This document shows positions 16,654 to 25,267 of a stretch of DNA of 64,000 nucleotides, in pieces. Both the position numbers and the translations under genes were made by a program. Within the stretch, counting starts at the first letter, position 1, and each line of letters opens with the position of its first letter. The DNA lies in NCBI GenBank assembly GCA_964474905.1, contig CAYYUP010000005.1, positions 62,001 through 126,000 on the forward strand, read 5' to 3'. Source of the DNA: JADJRG01 sp964474905. Its GTDB lineage: Bacteria; Myxococcota_A; Polyangia; Nannocystales; Nannocystaceae. Under the pieces are notes generated by a model. That model was not told the origin of the DNA, searched no databases, and saw nothing but the letters and a program-made list of their open reading frames with translations.

Positions 16654-17568
16654 GTGACCGACCCAAGGCCCTGCCACGACCCGCAGCCCCGGCAGCTGAG
16701 CGCCCGCTCGATCTCGGAGGGCGCCGAAGCGCTCCTCATGCGCGAGGTGCCGATCTTAGACCTCGGCTTTGTCCAGCCGATCGACTACATGGGCAACGAC
16801 TTCGACGTCGTCCAGGCAGCACGCGTGAGCTACGGCCCGAGCACCCGCAAAGTGCACAACGACCGCGGGCTGCTCCGCTATTTGATGCGCCACCGGCACA
16901 CCACGCCCTTCGAGATGTGTGAGGTGAAGTTTCGCTGCAAGATGCCGATCTTCGTCGCTCGCCAGTGGATCCGCCACCGCACCGCCAACGTCAACGAGAT
17001 GTCGCTGCGCTACACCGAGGCGCCCGACGAGTTCTACTTGCCGGCGATCGAAAACGTCTCACTGCAGGCGCAGGACAACAAGCAGGGGCGACAGACGATC
17101 GCCGTCGACGACTCGGTCCGCGCCGACGTCGTCCGCCTGATGCGGGCCAACCAAGAGGAAGCCTTCGCGATCTACCAGCGCCTCGCCGGTGACCTCGGTA
17201 TCGCCCGCGAACTCGCACGTTCAGTGCTACCGGTGTCGCTCTACACCCAGTGGATCTGGAAGATCGACCTCCACAACCTGATGCATTTTCTGAGCCTCCG
17301 ACTCGACGCCCACGCCCAGCTCGAGATCCGCGTGTACGCCGAGGCGATGGCCAACTTCACCCGCGCCTGGGTGCCGATGTGCTTCGAGGCCTTCGACGAT
17401 TACAGGCGTCAGGGCCTGCATCTCAGCCGCCTCGAGGTCGCCGCGCTCAGCCGCATCCTCGACGGCGCCGACCAGGACCAGGCCTGCACCGCCGCCGGGC
17501 TCAAGGGCCGAGAGGCGCGCGAATTCGCCGCCAAAATCGCCTCGATCAAAAGCCGCCGATCGAGCTGA
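16654..17568 (+). CDS. thyX: FAD-dependent thymidylate synthase ThyX
   Basis: Converts dUMP to dTMP using methylene-tetrahydrofolate, FAD and NADPH. The protein is 304 residues. The ThyX signature RHR-x7-S is present as RHRTANVNEMS in the segment starting RQWIRHRTAN, followed by LRYTEAPDEFYLP. The upstream LMRHRHTTPFEMCEVKF block, with its His and Glu residues for FAD and substrate, is also intact. The start is placed at GTG 16654 because of the 7-nt leaderless spacing from TATCCT; GTG at 16630 and ATG at 16738 are in frame, and the core domain begins only after 16738. No thyA is in the window. The gene is followed after 67 nt by plsX. Confidence 0.95.
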   Translation: MTDPRPCHDPQPRQLSARSISEGAEALLMREVPILDLGFVQPIDYMGNDFDVVQAARVSYGPSTRKVHNDRGLLRYLMRHRHTTPFEMCEVKFRCKMPIFVARQWIRHRTANVNEMSLRYTEAPDEFYLPAIENVSLQAQDNKQGRQTIAVDDSVRADVVRLMRANQEEAFAIYQRLAGDLGIARELARSVLPVSLYTQWIWKIDLHNLMHFLSLRLDAHAQLEIRVYAEAMANFTRAWVPMCFEAFDDYRRQGLHLSRLEVAALSRILDGADQDQACTAAGLKGREAREFAAKIASIKSRRSS

Positions 17569-17623
17569 GAATCGCCCCTAAAGGCCGATCGAGCGCCGCC
17601 GACAGCCGAATCCTGGCCGCTGA

Positions 17624-17629
17624 TAAGCT
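17624..17629 (+). promoter_or_regulatory. -10 element (TAAGCT) for leaderless start at 17636
   Basis: TAAGCT is followed by 6 nt and then GTG. No Shine-Dalgarno sequence is present. Confidence 0.5.
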
Positions 17630-17635
17630 TCCTGT

Positions 17636-18691
17636 GTGAGCGAGGCGAGACCCCAGGGGCTGCGGATCGCGGTCGACGTGATGGGCGGCGATCGATCACC
17701 GACCGAGCCCATCCGGGCAGCGGCGCGGATCTCGATGACAACCAACCTGCAGCTCCTGCTGGTCGGCCGACGCGAGGTCATCGAAGCTGACCTTAAGAAC
17801 ATCACCCATCAAGCGGAGCAGATCACCATCGTCGACGCCCGCGAGGTGATCGGTATGAACGAGAAGGCGCGAGTAGCCCTCGACACCAAGCACGACGCTT
17901 CGATCCTGGTGGCGATGCGCACGGTCGCTAGCGGTGATGCCGACGCCCTGGTCTCGGCCGGTTCGACCGGCGCCCTGGTGCTCGCCGCGGCCCAGGAGCT
18001 GCCGCGGATCCCCGGCATCGACAGGGCTGCCCTCGCCGCGGTCTACCCCACCCGCAAGCGCGACAGCAGCTCCGATCCCTTCGCCCTGATCCTCGACGTC
18101 GGTGCGAGCGTCCGGGTTCGCTCGCAGGACCTTCTTTTCTTCGCCTACATGGGCAGCGCCTACGCCCGTTCGATCTCCAAGGTCGCGAGGCCCACGGTCG
18201 GCCTCCTCAACATGGGCAGCGAAGAGAACAAGGGCGACGCTGCGCTGCGTCAGGCCCACGCCTGGATGCGTGACGACCCGCGCCTCCACTTCGTCGGCAA
18301 TGTCGAGGGCAACGACATCCCCACCGGCGGCGCCGATGTGATCGTCTGCGAAGGTTACGTCGGCAACGTCGCGCTCAAAATGGCCGAAGGTGTCTCCGAG
18401 GTTTTTAAGAGCCTCGGCAAGCAGGCCTTTCGCCAGAGCCTGCTCTCTCGCCTGGGCCTGCTCCTGCTCTCCCGCGCTCTCCGCCGACTCAAGGGCATCA
18501 CCGACTACCGCGAGTACGGCGGTGCTCCGCTCCTGGGCTTTCGCGCGCCGGTGATCAAGGCCCACGGACGCAGCGGCGAGGTCGCGATCGCCAACGCGAT
18601 CAAGGTCGCAGCCAAGGCCGTACGCGACGGCGTCTGCTCCGAAATCGAACGCGCCGTCGCTGACTTCACGGCGGCCAAAACAGACCCATAA
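17636..18691 (+). CDS. plsX: Phosphate acyltransferase PlsX
   Basis: Makes acyl-phosphate from acyl-ACP and phosphate, the first step of the PlsX/PlsY route to phospholipids. The protein is 351 residues, close to the usual 330-350. Family landmarks are visible: the N-terminal IAVDVMGGDRSP, the SAGSTGALVLAA motif, VGLLNMGSEENKGD, FVGNVEGNDI, and the closing EYGGAPLLGF. It is a peripheral membrane enzyme with no membrane helix. The usual companions fabH and rpmF are not adjacent here; plsX stands alone between thyX and an alpha/beta hydrolase. The GTG start is set by the TAAGCT leaderless element. Confidence 0.95.
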   Translation: MSEARPQGLRIAVDVMGGDRSPTEPIRAAARISMTTNLQLLLVGRREVIEADLKNITHQAEQITIVDAREVIGMNEKARVALDTKHDASILVAMRTVASGDADALVSAGSTGALVLAAAQELPRIPGIDRAALAAVYPTRKRDSSSDPFALILDVGASVRVRSQDLLFFAYMGSAYARSISKVARPTVGLLNMGSEENKGDAALRQAHAWMRDDPRLHFVGNVEGNDIPTGGADVIVCEGYVGNVALKMAEGVSEVFKSLGKQAFRQSLLSRLGLLLLSRALRRLKGITDYREYGGAPLLGFRAPVIKAHGRSGEVAIANAIKVAAKAVRDGVCSEIERAVADFTAAKTDP

Positions 18692-18886
18692 ACCCTGCCA
18701 CGCCCGAGGATCCCCCCATGCGCGATGCGGTCCAGTTCACTGTTTTGATGTCCGTTTTGCCCCCCTGGCGTGCGGCCAAGACACGGAAGCACGGACGGCC
18801 TCGGCCGCTCCACCGTCACCCCATCTGAGGTCTGCGACGGCACCGCGCAGGGCGACTCGGCCCGGCGCGCAGAGGAGCGCACGCGG

Positions 18887-18892
18887 TAGAGT
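18887..18892 (+). promoter_or_regulatory. -10 element (TAGAGT) for leaderless start at 18900
   Basis: TAGAGT is followed by exactly 7 nt and then GTG. No Shine-Dalgarno sequence is present. Confidence 0.55.
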
Positions 18893-18899
18893 CTGCGCC

Positions 18900-19826
18900 G
18901 TGCAACGCCTGCCCGCACCGCCGATCCCCGAGTGGCTCAGCGCCCTCCTGCCCGCCCAAATCCGCCGCTTCACCGCCCACGCCGGGGGCCACGATCTGCA
19001 CGTAATGGAGCTCGGTCGCCCGGGCCCACGCCCGTCGATTGTCATGCTGCACGGCAATCCGAGCTGGGGTTTCCTCTACCGCAAGGTCGCCGAGCTCTGC
19101 GCCCTCGACAACCACATTATTCTCCCAGATCTCGTCGGCCTCGGCCTCTCTGAAAAACCGCCCTCCGCCGACTGGCACACCCTAGAGGGCCACGCCCAGG
19201 TGATCGCGGCCCTGCTCGACGGCCTCGATCTCGGCGAGGTCGTCTTTGTCGGTCAGGACTGGGGCGGACCCATCGGCTTGCTCGCTCTGGCCCAAGAGCC
19301 AGGTCGGTGTGCAGGCCTCGTGCTGATGAATACCGTCGTCGGCCCGCCGATGCCCGGCTTCCGCCCGAGCGCCATCCACCGCATCAGCCAACTACCACTG
19401 GTGGCCGAACTCGCCTTCCGCACCCTCGGACTACCGCAGCGCATGCTCAACATCCTGCAGGGCGATCGCCGATCGATCCGCGGAGCCGTCGCCAAGGCCT
19501 ACCGCTATCCACTCCGCCACCGCCGCGACAGATCCGGCCCGCTCGGCCTCGCGCGCATGGTGCCGAGCAGCCTCTACCACCCCTCGATGGCCGCTCTCGA
19601 GCGCTCGCAGCAATTCGTCGAGGACTACCGAGGGCCCGCCGCTCTGGTCTGGGGCGAACGTGATCCGCTCCTCGGTCGCCTCCTCCGCAGAGTCCACCGA
19701 TCGCTGCCCCAGGCCGAGGTGAGCGCGACCTCAGCGGGTCATTTTCTGCAGGAAGAAGTGCCCTCTGAGATCGCCGCAGCGATCCGCAGCGTTCTCGCCA
19801 AGACCGGAAAACAAACGCCCGCGTAG
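18900..19826 (+). CDS. Alpha/beta hydrolase, haloalkane dehalogenase-like
   Basis: A 308-residue alpha/beta-hydrolase. The oxyanion segment HGNPSWGFLYRK near residue 48, the DLVGLGLSEKP turn and the nucleophile elbow VGQDWGGPIGL (Asp in place of Ser, near 120) match the haloalkane dehalogenase and epoxide hydrolase branch. The acid is probably in VWGERDPLLG and the catalytic His in SAGHFLQEE. The HGNPSW-style oxyanion Asn and Trp favour a dehalogenase over an epoxide hydrolase, but the halide-stabilising Trp of the elbow (QDWGG) is shared and does not settle the substrate. It starts at GTG with a leaderless TAGAGT element; the TPMT-like gene follows after 40 nt. Confidence 0.82.
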   Translation: MQRLPAPPIPEWLSALLPAQIRRFTAHAGGHDLHVMELGRPGPRPSIVMLHGNPSWGFLYRKVAELCALDNHIILPDLVGLGLSEKPPSADWHTLEGHAQVIAALLDGLDLGEVVFVGQDWGGPIGLLALAQEPGRCAGLVLMNTVVGPPMPGFRPSAIHRISQLPLVAELAFRTLGLPQRMLNILQGDRRSIRGAVAKAYRYPLRHRRDRSGPLGLARMVPSSLYHPSMAALERSQQFVEDYRGPAALVWGERDPLLGRLLRRVHRSLPQAEVSATSAGHFLQEEVPSEIAAAIRSVLAKTGKQTPA

Positions 19827-19866
19827 GCCCTTGCATCGGCCCCTGTTGCGGCCCATGGTCTGGCCC

Positions 19867-20820
19867 ATGGAGCTCCGATCCTTCACGGTCCCCGCCTCGG
19901 CAGACCCCGTCCAAGTCGTCACCTGCGATCAGGACGGACCGCGAACAACCGTTCTCGAGTCAGCCGCCGCCGATGCTGTCATCACGGCCGCAGCACCCCT
20001 CTTCGCCGCCCTCAGGGCCGAGTGCGGCTGCGAGCTGCAAGCGCTCTCCTACAGCGGGGACAACGATGTTCTGAGCTTCACCCCTGCGGCCAACAGCCCG
20101 CACAGGGGCGGCGAACCAAAGCTGTCGGGGCCCGAGATCACGCCGCACCTCCAGGGCCTCAAGGCGATCGCTCGAGCGATTCTCGGCGAACTGCGCACGC
20201 TCTCCGGCGACACCCGCAGCAAGGGCGATCGCGGAGACCCCAGCAATCCCGACTTCTGGGAGGTGCTCTACCAGGCCGATACCACCGGCTGGGAGCTCGG
20301 CCGCGCCGCACCGCCGATCGCCGACTACTTCGCCACTACTTCGCCGGCTGGTCTGCGCGTCTTGGTCGTCGGCTGCGGCCGCGGTCACGAAGCTCGCATG
20401 CTCGCGAGCCTCGGCGCCAAGGTGACGGCGATCGACATCGCCCCCTCGGCGATCGCCCAGGCCCAGGCGATCAAAAGCCCGCAGCCGATCGACTTTCGAC
20501 TCGCCGACGTCTTTGATCTCCGCGGCCAGGCACCGGCCTTCGATCTGATCGTCGAGCACACCTGTTTCTGTGCGATCGATCCGGCCCGCCGAGACGAGTA
20601 CGTAACTGCCGTTGCTGACGCACTCGTACCCGGTGGCGCCCTTATCGGCCTCTTCTTCGCTCACGGCCGCGAGGGCGGCCCGCCCTTCACCGCCTCCGCC
20701 AAGGAGGTCCGCGAACGCTTTGGCGAGCGCTTCATCATCGACCGACTCGCGACCGCCGCGGGTTCAGTGATCACCCGCCGCGGCGACGAGCTTTTCGGGC
20801 GTCTGATCAAGCGAACATGA
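19867..20820 (+). CDS. TPMT-family SAM methyltransferase with extra N-terminal domain
   Basis: A 317-residue protein whose second half (about 125-315) is a thiopurine-methyltransferase-type fold. The entry motif DFWEVLYQADTTGWELG, SAM motif I VLVVGCGRGHEARMLASLGA, and the post-I acidic residue in VTAIDIAPSAI fit the family, as do VEHTCFCAIDP and GGALIGLFFAHG. TPMT-like bacterial enzymes methylate thiols, selenium or tellurium species and halides; the exact acceptor is not readable. The first ~120 residues are unusual: they form a separate acidic domain with a conserved-looking Cys pair (AECGCELQAL) that I do not recognise. The ATG at 19867 is chosen; ATG at 19855 and TTG at 19831 are alternatives. 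Confidence 0.75.
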   Translation: MELRSFTVPASADPVQVVTCDQDGPRTTVLESAAADAVITAAAPLFAALRAECGCELQALSYSGDNDVLSFTPAANSPHRGGEPKLSGPEITPHLQGLKAIARAILGELRTLSGDTRSKGDRGDPSNPDFWEVLYQADTTGWELGRAAPPIADYFATTSPAGLRVLVVGCGRGHEARMLASLGAKVTAIDIAPSAIAQAQAIKSPQPIDFRLADVFDLRGQAPAFDLIVEHTCFCAIDPARRDEYVTAVADALVPGGALIGLFFAHGREGGPPFTASAKEVRERFGERFIIDRLATAAGSVITRRGDELFGRLIKRT

Positions 20821-20839
20821 CCAAAAAGACAGACTCTAC

Positions 20840-21682
20840 CTACGAGGCCACTGGACGGATCAAACCGCAAGCCCGAGCGACGGCGTCGCGATAGACCAAC
20901 CAGCGCCCGAGGATTTCCTCCATCGACGCCAGTACCTGCGGATACGCGGCCGGATCGATGCTCTCGAGCAGACCCCAGGCGACCGAGCGGCGAGCCCTCT
21001 CGACCCCGCGATGGGCCTGGAGCTTGGCGAGCACCGAAACATCGAGGCTGTAATGCTTGGCCAGGGGATGCTCATCCAGGCTCGCCTCAGACTGCTCTGA
21101 TGCAGCGGGATCGATCGAGCTCCGCTCATAGAGTTCGTCGCCGAGAAAGATCGCCGCGATCACCATCGCCGTCTCCCAACCACACTCGAGGGTCGACTCA
21201 TCGACATAGGCCCGAAAGCGGGCTGCCTCGTGCAGCATCGTGATCGTCTCAAAGCGATCCAGATCCATGCCCAGGCCCGCAGGAAAGCGCAAAAAGAGTT
21301 CCGCATGCGCCTTGCCACCCGAGGGCTTGCCGGTCTCCGCCTCGTAGAGACTCTCGGCGAGCTCCGCCCGTATCGATGCCGTGGGACACTGGACATACGC
21401 TCGACCAATGAGGATCGCGAAGTCGCGGACGTAGGTCGCAAACTCCTGCTCAAAGTGAATGTGCAAGCGCTCCGCGGCAACCTCACCGGCACTGAAGAGC
21501 GGCCAGGCCCAGTGGTGCTTTCGCTCCATTAAGCAAACAAGTGCCCCCCTAAACTCGGCGATATGCATTGTCGACGAACAGAGCACCGAAGGGGCATGCC
21601 CGGCAAGCTTGAGTTTCGCAGCCGCACGAATTCGCAATGCCTCCATGCCCGCGCAATGAGGCCCAAATATGCCATTGAACAT
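20840..21682 (-). CDS. TENA/PqqC-like (heme-oxygenase-fold) protein
   Basis: A 280-residue, largely helical protein. His- and Glu-rich helices such as ERKHHWAWPLF, RLHIHFEQEFATYVRDFAILIGRAY and RAELAESLYEAETG match the TENA/THI-4/PqqC-like heme-oxygenase fold, particularly the iron-containing redox branch with paired His and Glu ligands. Function is unassigned: thiaminase II, PQQ synthase-like and diiron oxidase members share this architecture. The Met at 21682 is chosen because the preceding 44 in-frame codons encode an Arg/Ser/Ala-rich peptide. It is divergent from the hybrid-cluster protein gene, so the two may share the 222-bp control region. It converges with the methyltransferase gene, 19 bp apart. 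Confidence 0.65.
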   Translation of the reverse strand: MFNGIFGPHCAGMEALRIRAAAKLKLAGHAPSVLCSSTMHIAEFRGALVCLMERKHHWAWPLFSAGEVAAERLHIHFEQEFATYVRDFAILIGRAYVQCPTASIRAELAESLYEAETGKPSGGKAHAELFLRFPAGLGMDLDRFETITMLHEAARFRAYVDESTLECGWETAMVIAAIFLGDELYERSSIDPAASEQSEASLDEHPLAKHYSLDVSVLAKLQAHRGVERARRSVAWGLLESIDPAAYPQVLASMEEILGRWLVYRDAVARACGLIRPVAS

Positions 21683-21831
21683 TGAACGCCCACCTATAGC
21701 GGCCCTGGCTCGTGTCCGCGCTGCCCGCGAGCGCGACTCGCCTTTGCTCCGTGAGCATGTCAACACTGAGCGAAGCCGCAAGACTAGGGCAATTATTGTT
21801 CGGGCCGAGCGCATGCTCTAAAGCGGAGAAG

Positions 21832-21845
21832 AAAATGCATATTTT
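21832..21845. promoter_or_regulatory. Possible NsrR/Rrf2-like operator upstream of hcp
   Basis: AAAATGCATATTTT, an AT-rich near-palindrome in GC-rich DNA, lies 59 nt before the hcp start. It resembles one half (AAGATGCATTT) of the NsrR site known to control hcp in enterobacteria. No NsrR gene is in the window. Confidence 0.35.
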
Positions 21846-21904
21846 GCTGGTGCTCTCGCCTGCGAGTCCTGCTCTCCTCTCGGAGCGAGCAAGTGAGAGA
21901 CGCC

Positions 21905-23236
21905 ATGCAACAAAACGACCTGACCCGACTCCCCATGTTCTGTGACCAGTGCGAGCAGACCGCCCACAACACGGGCTGCACAGAGATAGGCATCTGCGGC
22001 AAGAACCCCGACGTCGAATCACTGCAAAAGCTCCTGATCTACGGGGTCAAGGGCATGGCCGCCTACAAGGCCCACGCCCGCCGCCTAGGCAAGACCGACA
22101 CCGAGGTCGAGGCCTTCATCGAAGAGGCCCTATTCGCGACCATGACCAACGTCAACTTCGACGTCGACCGGCTCCTCGAGATGGTTCTCGAGTGCGGCCG
22201 CATGAATCTCAAAACGATGCAGCTGCTCAACGACGGTCACATCGAGCAGATGGGCAAGCCCTCTCCCTGCGAGATCGACGAAGGCATCCAAGAGGGTCCT
22301 GGCATCCTCATCACCGGCCACGATCTTATGGACCTCAAAGAGCTGCTCGCTCAGGTCGAGGGCACCAACATCAAGGTCTACACCCACGGCGAAATGCTGC
22401 CCGGTCATATGTACGAGGGCCTGCGCAACCATCCCAACCTCGCGGGGCACTACGGCGGCGCCTGGCAAAAGCAGCGCAAGGAGTTCGAAGACTTCGGCGG
22501 GCCGATCGTCGCGACCACCAACTGCGTGCTCATCCCGCGAGCGTCCAATACCTACGGCAACCGCCTCTTCACGATCCGCGAGACCGGCATCCCCGGCTCC
22601 CTGCGCCTCAAAGACCACGACTTCGCGCCGATCATCGCGATGGCCAAGGAGATCGGTGACCTCAAGCCCACCGAGATCAAGAAAACACCGACAGGTCACC
22701 ACTACACGGCGGTTCTCGGGCTCGCCGGTCAGATCGTCGACGCCGTGAAAACCGGCAAAATCCGCCACTTCTTCCTGGTCGGCGGCTGTGATGGCGCGGA
22801 GCAGGGCCGCAACTACTTCACCGACTTCGCCCAAAATGCACCCGAAGAATCCGTGGTCATGACCCTTGGCTGCGGCAAGTTCAGGATCCGCGATCACGAC
22901 TACGGCACCGTCGCTGGCCTGCCCAGGCTCCTCGATCTCGGCCAGTGCAACGACGCCTACGGGGCGATCAAGATCGCCTTGGCCCTGGCGGAGGCGTTTG
23001 AGTGCGGCGTCAACGATCTGCCGCTGACCCTGGTGATCTCCTGGTTCGAGCAAAAGGCGGTGGCCGTGCTGCTGACGCTGCTTCACCTCGGCGTCAAAAA
23101 CATCCGCCTGGGGCCGAAGCTGCCGGCGTTCATCACCCCGAACGTGCTAAATATCCTCGTCGAGCGCTACGGGATCCAGCCGATCGGCACCGACGGCAAG
23201 GCAGACGTCGCCGCGGTGATGGCCGCTAGCGCCTAG
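21905..23236 (+). CDS. hcp: Hybrid-cluster protein (Hcp), short form
   Basis: A 443-residue Fe-S enzyme that reduces NO to N2O (historically assigned as hydroxylamine reductase) and has protein S-nitrosylase activity in E. coli. The N-terminal cluster motif is C-x2-C-x8-C-x5-C (Cys 13, 16, 25, 31). Hybrid-cluster ligands are recognisable in ITGHDLMDL, YTHGEMLPGH, TTNCVLIP, LVGGCDGAEQGRNY and TLGCGKFRI. It is about 100 residues shorter than the 550-residue E. coli protein, fitting the class III form with one helical bundle deleted. The ATG at 21905 is chosen; a GTG at 21893 is in frame. A strong terminator follows. No hcr reductase gene is adjacent. Confidence 0.93.
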   Translation: MQQNDLTRLPMFCDQCEQTAHNTGCTEIGICGKNPDVESLQKLLIYGVKGMAAYKAHARRLGKTDTEVEAFIEEALFATMTNVNFDVDRLLEMVLECGRMNLKTMQLLNDGHIEQMGKPSPCEIDEGIQEGPGILITGHDLMDLKELLAQVEGTNIKVYTHGEMLPGHMYEGLRNHPNLAGHYGGAWQKQRKEFEDFGGPIVATTNCVLIPRASNTYGNRLFTIRETGIPGSLRLKDHDFAPIIAMAKEIGDLKPTEIKKTPTGHHYTAVLGLAGQIVDAVKTGKIRHFFLVGGCDGAEQGRNYFTDFAQNAPEESVVMTLGCGKFRIRDHDYGTVAGLPRLLDLGQCNDAYGAIKIALALAEAFECGVNDLPLTLVISWFEQKAVAVLLTLLHLGVKNIRLGPKLPAFITPNVLNILVERYGIQPIGTDGKADVAAVMAASA

Positions 23237-23282
23237 CTCTTCGACTCGCACAACAGGTTCGATCGGGTCGTTGATCGGAACC

Positions 23283-23336
23283 ACGGGCCAGCGAGCGGGA
23301 CCTCCGAGTCACCGTTCGCGGGCCCGTTCTTTATTC
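23283..23336 (+). terminator. Strong rho-independent terminator after hcp
   Basis: A 16-nt stem (23283-23298 with 23312-23327) has one A-G mismatch and one G-T pair around a 13-nt loop. It is followed by TTCTTTATT. Confidence 0.82.
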
Positions 23337-23420
23337 TCAGTACGATCACGAAACGACCCCTAGGGCCGCATCCACCATTGACGCAATCGCGCCCCGCGAT
23401 CGACGATGGAGCGAGCGCCC

Positions 23421-24920
23421 ATGCCCTCGCCTTCGCCGACTCCCCGCACATCTGAACTCGTCGAACTCGCCTCGCCTCCGGGTGATGGATCCCTCGACAA
23501 CGCCAGCCTTAACCCAACACCGATCCGCGATCGCACCTGGGGGCGCTGGGATCTGGCCGCGCTCTGGGTGGGCATGAGCGTCTGCATCCCCACCTACATG
23601 CTCGCCGGCGATTTGATCCGCAGCGGCATGAATTGGTGGCAGGCGATGCTCGCGATCCTGCTGGGCAACATGCTGGTGCTGGCGCCGATGATCCTCAACG
23701 GCCACGCCGGCACCCGCTACGGCATTCCCTTTCCGGTCTTCGCCCGCGCGGCTTTCGGCACCGCCGGCGCCCACATCCCGAGCATCACCCGCGCCCTGGT
23801 GGCCTGCGGTTGGTTCGGGATCCAGACCTACATCGGCGGCGAGGCAATCTCGGCAATGATCGCCCTGCTCTGGCCCGGCTGGCTCGAGATCGGCGGCGGG
23901 GCAATGATCCTCGGCATGAGCGTGCCCTCGTGGCTGACCTTCGCCGCGTTCTGGCTTATCAACGTTTACTTCGTCTGGCGCGGCACCGAGTCGATCAAAT
24001 GGATGGAGAAAGCCGCCGCGCCCTTCCTGCTCGTCGTCGGCCTGGTGCTGCTCTGGTGGGCGATCGATCACGGCGGCGGCCTGATGACGATCCTCGATCA
24101 ATCAAGCGCACTCTTGCAGGCCGAAGAGAGCCTGCAGGGCCTCGATTGGATCGTCGGCGTCTTCTTGCCCGGGCTGACCGCGATGGTCGGCTTTTGGGCG
24201 ACGCTCTCCCTCAACATTCCCGACTTCACCCGCTACGCCCGCTCCCAGCGTGAGCAGGTGTACGGCCAGCTCCTGGGGCTCCCACCGACGATGGTGCTCT
24301 TCTCGTTCATCGGCGTCGTCGTCACCGCGGCGACGGTCATCCTCTACGGCAAAGCGATCTGGGATCCGGTCGCGCTGGTGGTCAAGATCGCCGGCGAGAC
24401 CCAATCGACAGCGCTCGCCTTCGTCGCGATGCTGACCCTGGCGATCGCGACGCTCTCGACCAACATCGCCGCGAACATCGTCGGCCCCGCCAACTCCTTC
24501 GCCAACGCCTTCCCCCGCCGACTCACCTTCCGCAGCGGGGGCATGGTCGCGGCGACGCTCGGCGTGCTGCTCTGCCCCTGGCTGCTGCTAAACGTCTACA
24601 TCGGTTGGCTCGTCTCTTACTCAGGTCTGCTCGGCGCCGTCGGTGGGGTGCTGCTCGCCGACTATTGGCTGGTCCGCCGCACCAAACTCGATCTCGCGGG
24701 GCTCTACGAGAGCCGCGGCCCCTATCGCTACAGCGCCGGGTTTAACCTCAAGGCGATCGCGGCGACGCTGGCCGGTCTCGCCGTCGTCGGCCTGGGTTAC
24801 CTGGTACCGGCGCTTTCATTCCTCGCTCAGGGCGCGTGGTTTACCGGCGTCCTGGTCTCGGCGACCGTCTACTTCTTCGCGATGGGCGGCCGCCAAGCAC
24901 CGGCCACCGCCGCGACCTAG
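23421..24920 (+). CDS. NCS1-family nucleobase/hydantoin:cation symporter
   Basis: A 499-residue inner-membrane transporter with about 12 helices. Landmarks of the NCS1 family are visible: DLAALWVGMSVCIPTYMLAGDLI in helix 1, YGIPFPVFARAAFG, WFGIQTYIGGEAI in helix 3, LSLNIPDFTRYARSQ and STNIAANIVGPANSF in the helix 8 region. Substrates of the family are cytosine, uracil, allantoin, hydantoins or vitamins such as thiamine; this one cannot be resolved, and no catabolic genes are adjacent. The start at 23421 has GGAG 9 nt upstream; ATG at 23406 is in frame and may be correct. The stop overlaps the convergent STAS gene by 4 bp. Confidence 0.9.
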   Translation: MPSPSPTPRTSELVELASPPGDGSLDNASLNPTPIRDRTWGRWDLAALWVGMSVCIPTYMLAGDLIRSGMNWWQAMLAILLGNMLVLAPMILNGHAGTRYGIPFPVFARAAFGTAGAHIPSITRALVACGWFGIQTYIGGEAISAMIALLWPGWLEIGGGAMILGMSVPSWLTFAAFWLINVYFVWRGTESIKWMEKAAAPFLLVVGLVLLWWAIDHGGGLMTILDQSSALLQAEESLQGLDWIVGVFLPGLTAMVGFWATLSLNIPDFTRYARSQREQVYGQLLGLPPTMVLFSFIGVVVTAATVILYGKAIWDPVALVVKIAGETQSTALAFVAMLTLAIATLSTNIAANIVGPANSFANAFPRRLTFRSGGMVAATLGVLLCPWLLLNVYIGWLVSYSGLLGAVGGVLLADYWLVRRTKLDLAGLYESRGPYRYSAGFNLKAIAATLAGLAVVGLGYLVPALSFLAQGAWFTGVLVSATVYFFAMGGRQAPATAAT

Positions 24921-25264
24921 TAGCCCTGCATCTCGATGATGATCGTCGGCAGGAATTTTTTGAGGTTCGCGAGTGACTTGGTCTGCCAGGCGATCACCGA
25001 AGTCCCGCGGACCGTCACCGCCGAGACTCCCTGCTTGCGCAGCGAGATCGCAAACTTGTACAGAGTATTGATGCCCGACGAGTTAAGAAATTTTAGCTCG
25101 AGCATATCGAGTGTCAGCTGCGGACGATTCTCGGCGAGCACATCGCTGAGCAGCTGGCTTATCGGCTTGTAGTCCTTCGTGCCCAGGCGCAGCGTGCCCT
25201 CAAAGAAGACGATCGACGCCGTCGGATCGAACCATACACGGTAGTTTGAATCGCGGACTTCCAT
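24917..25264 (-). CDS. STAS-like regulator (slr1659-type)
   Basis: A 115-residue small protein with the alternating strand-helix pattern of STAS/anti-sigma-factor antagonist proteins. RLGTKDYKPISQLLSDV, then QLTLDMLELKFLNSSGINTLYKFAISLRKQG carries the Ser-Ser-Gly-Ile signature where SpoIIAA-type proteins are phosphorylated (D-S-S-G-I), here N-S-S-G-I. It should be bound or phosphorylated by the GHKL ATPase encoded just upstream (3-nt gap) and dephosphorylated by the SpoIIE-type phosphatase, forming a partner switch. It resembles the cyanobacterial slr1659 regulator family (recollection, not search). It is the last gene of the five-gene minus-strand unit. Confidence 0.8.
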   Translation of the reverse strand: MEVRDSNYRVWFDPTASIVFFEGTLRLGTKDYKPISQLLSDVLAENRPQLTLDMLELKFLNSSGINTLYKFAISLRKQGVSAVTVRGTSVIAWQTKSLANLKKFLPTIIIEMQGY

Positions 25265-25267
25265 GGC

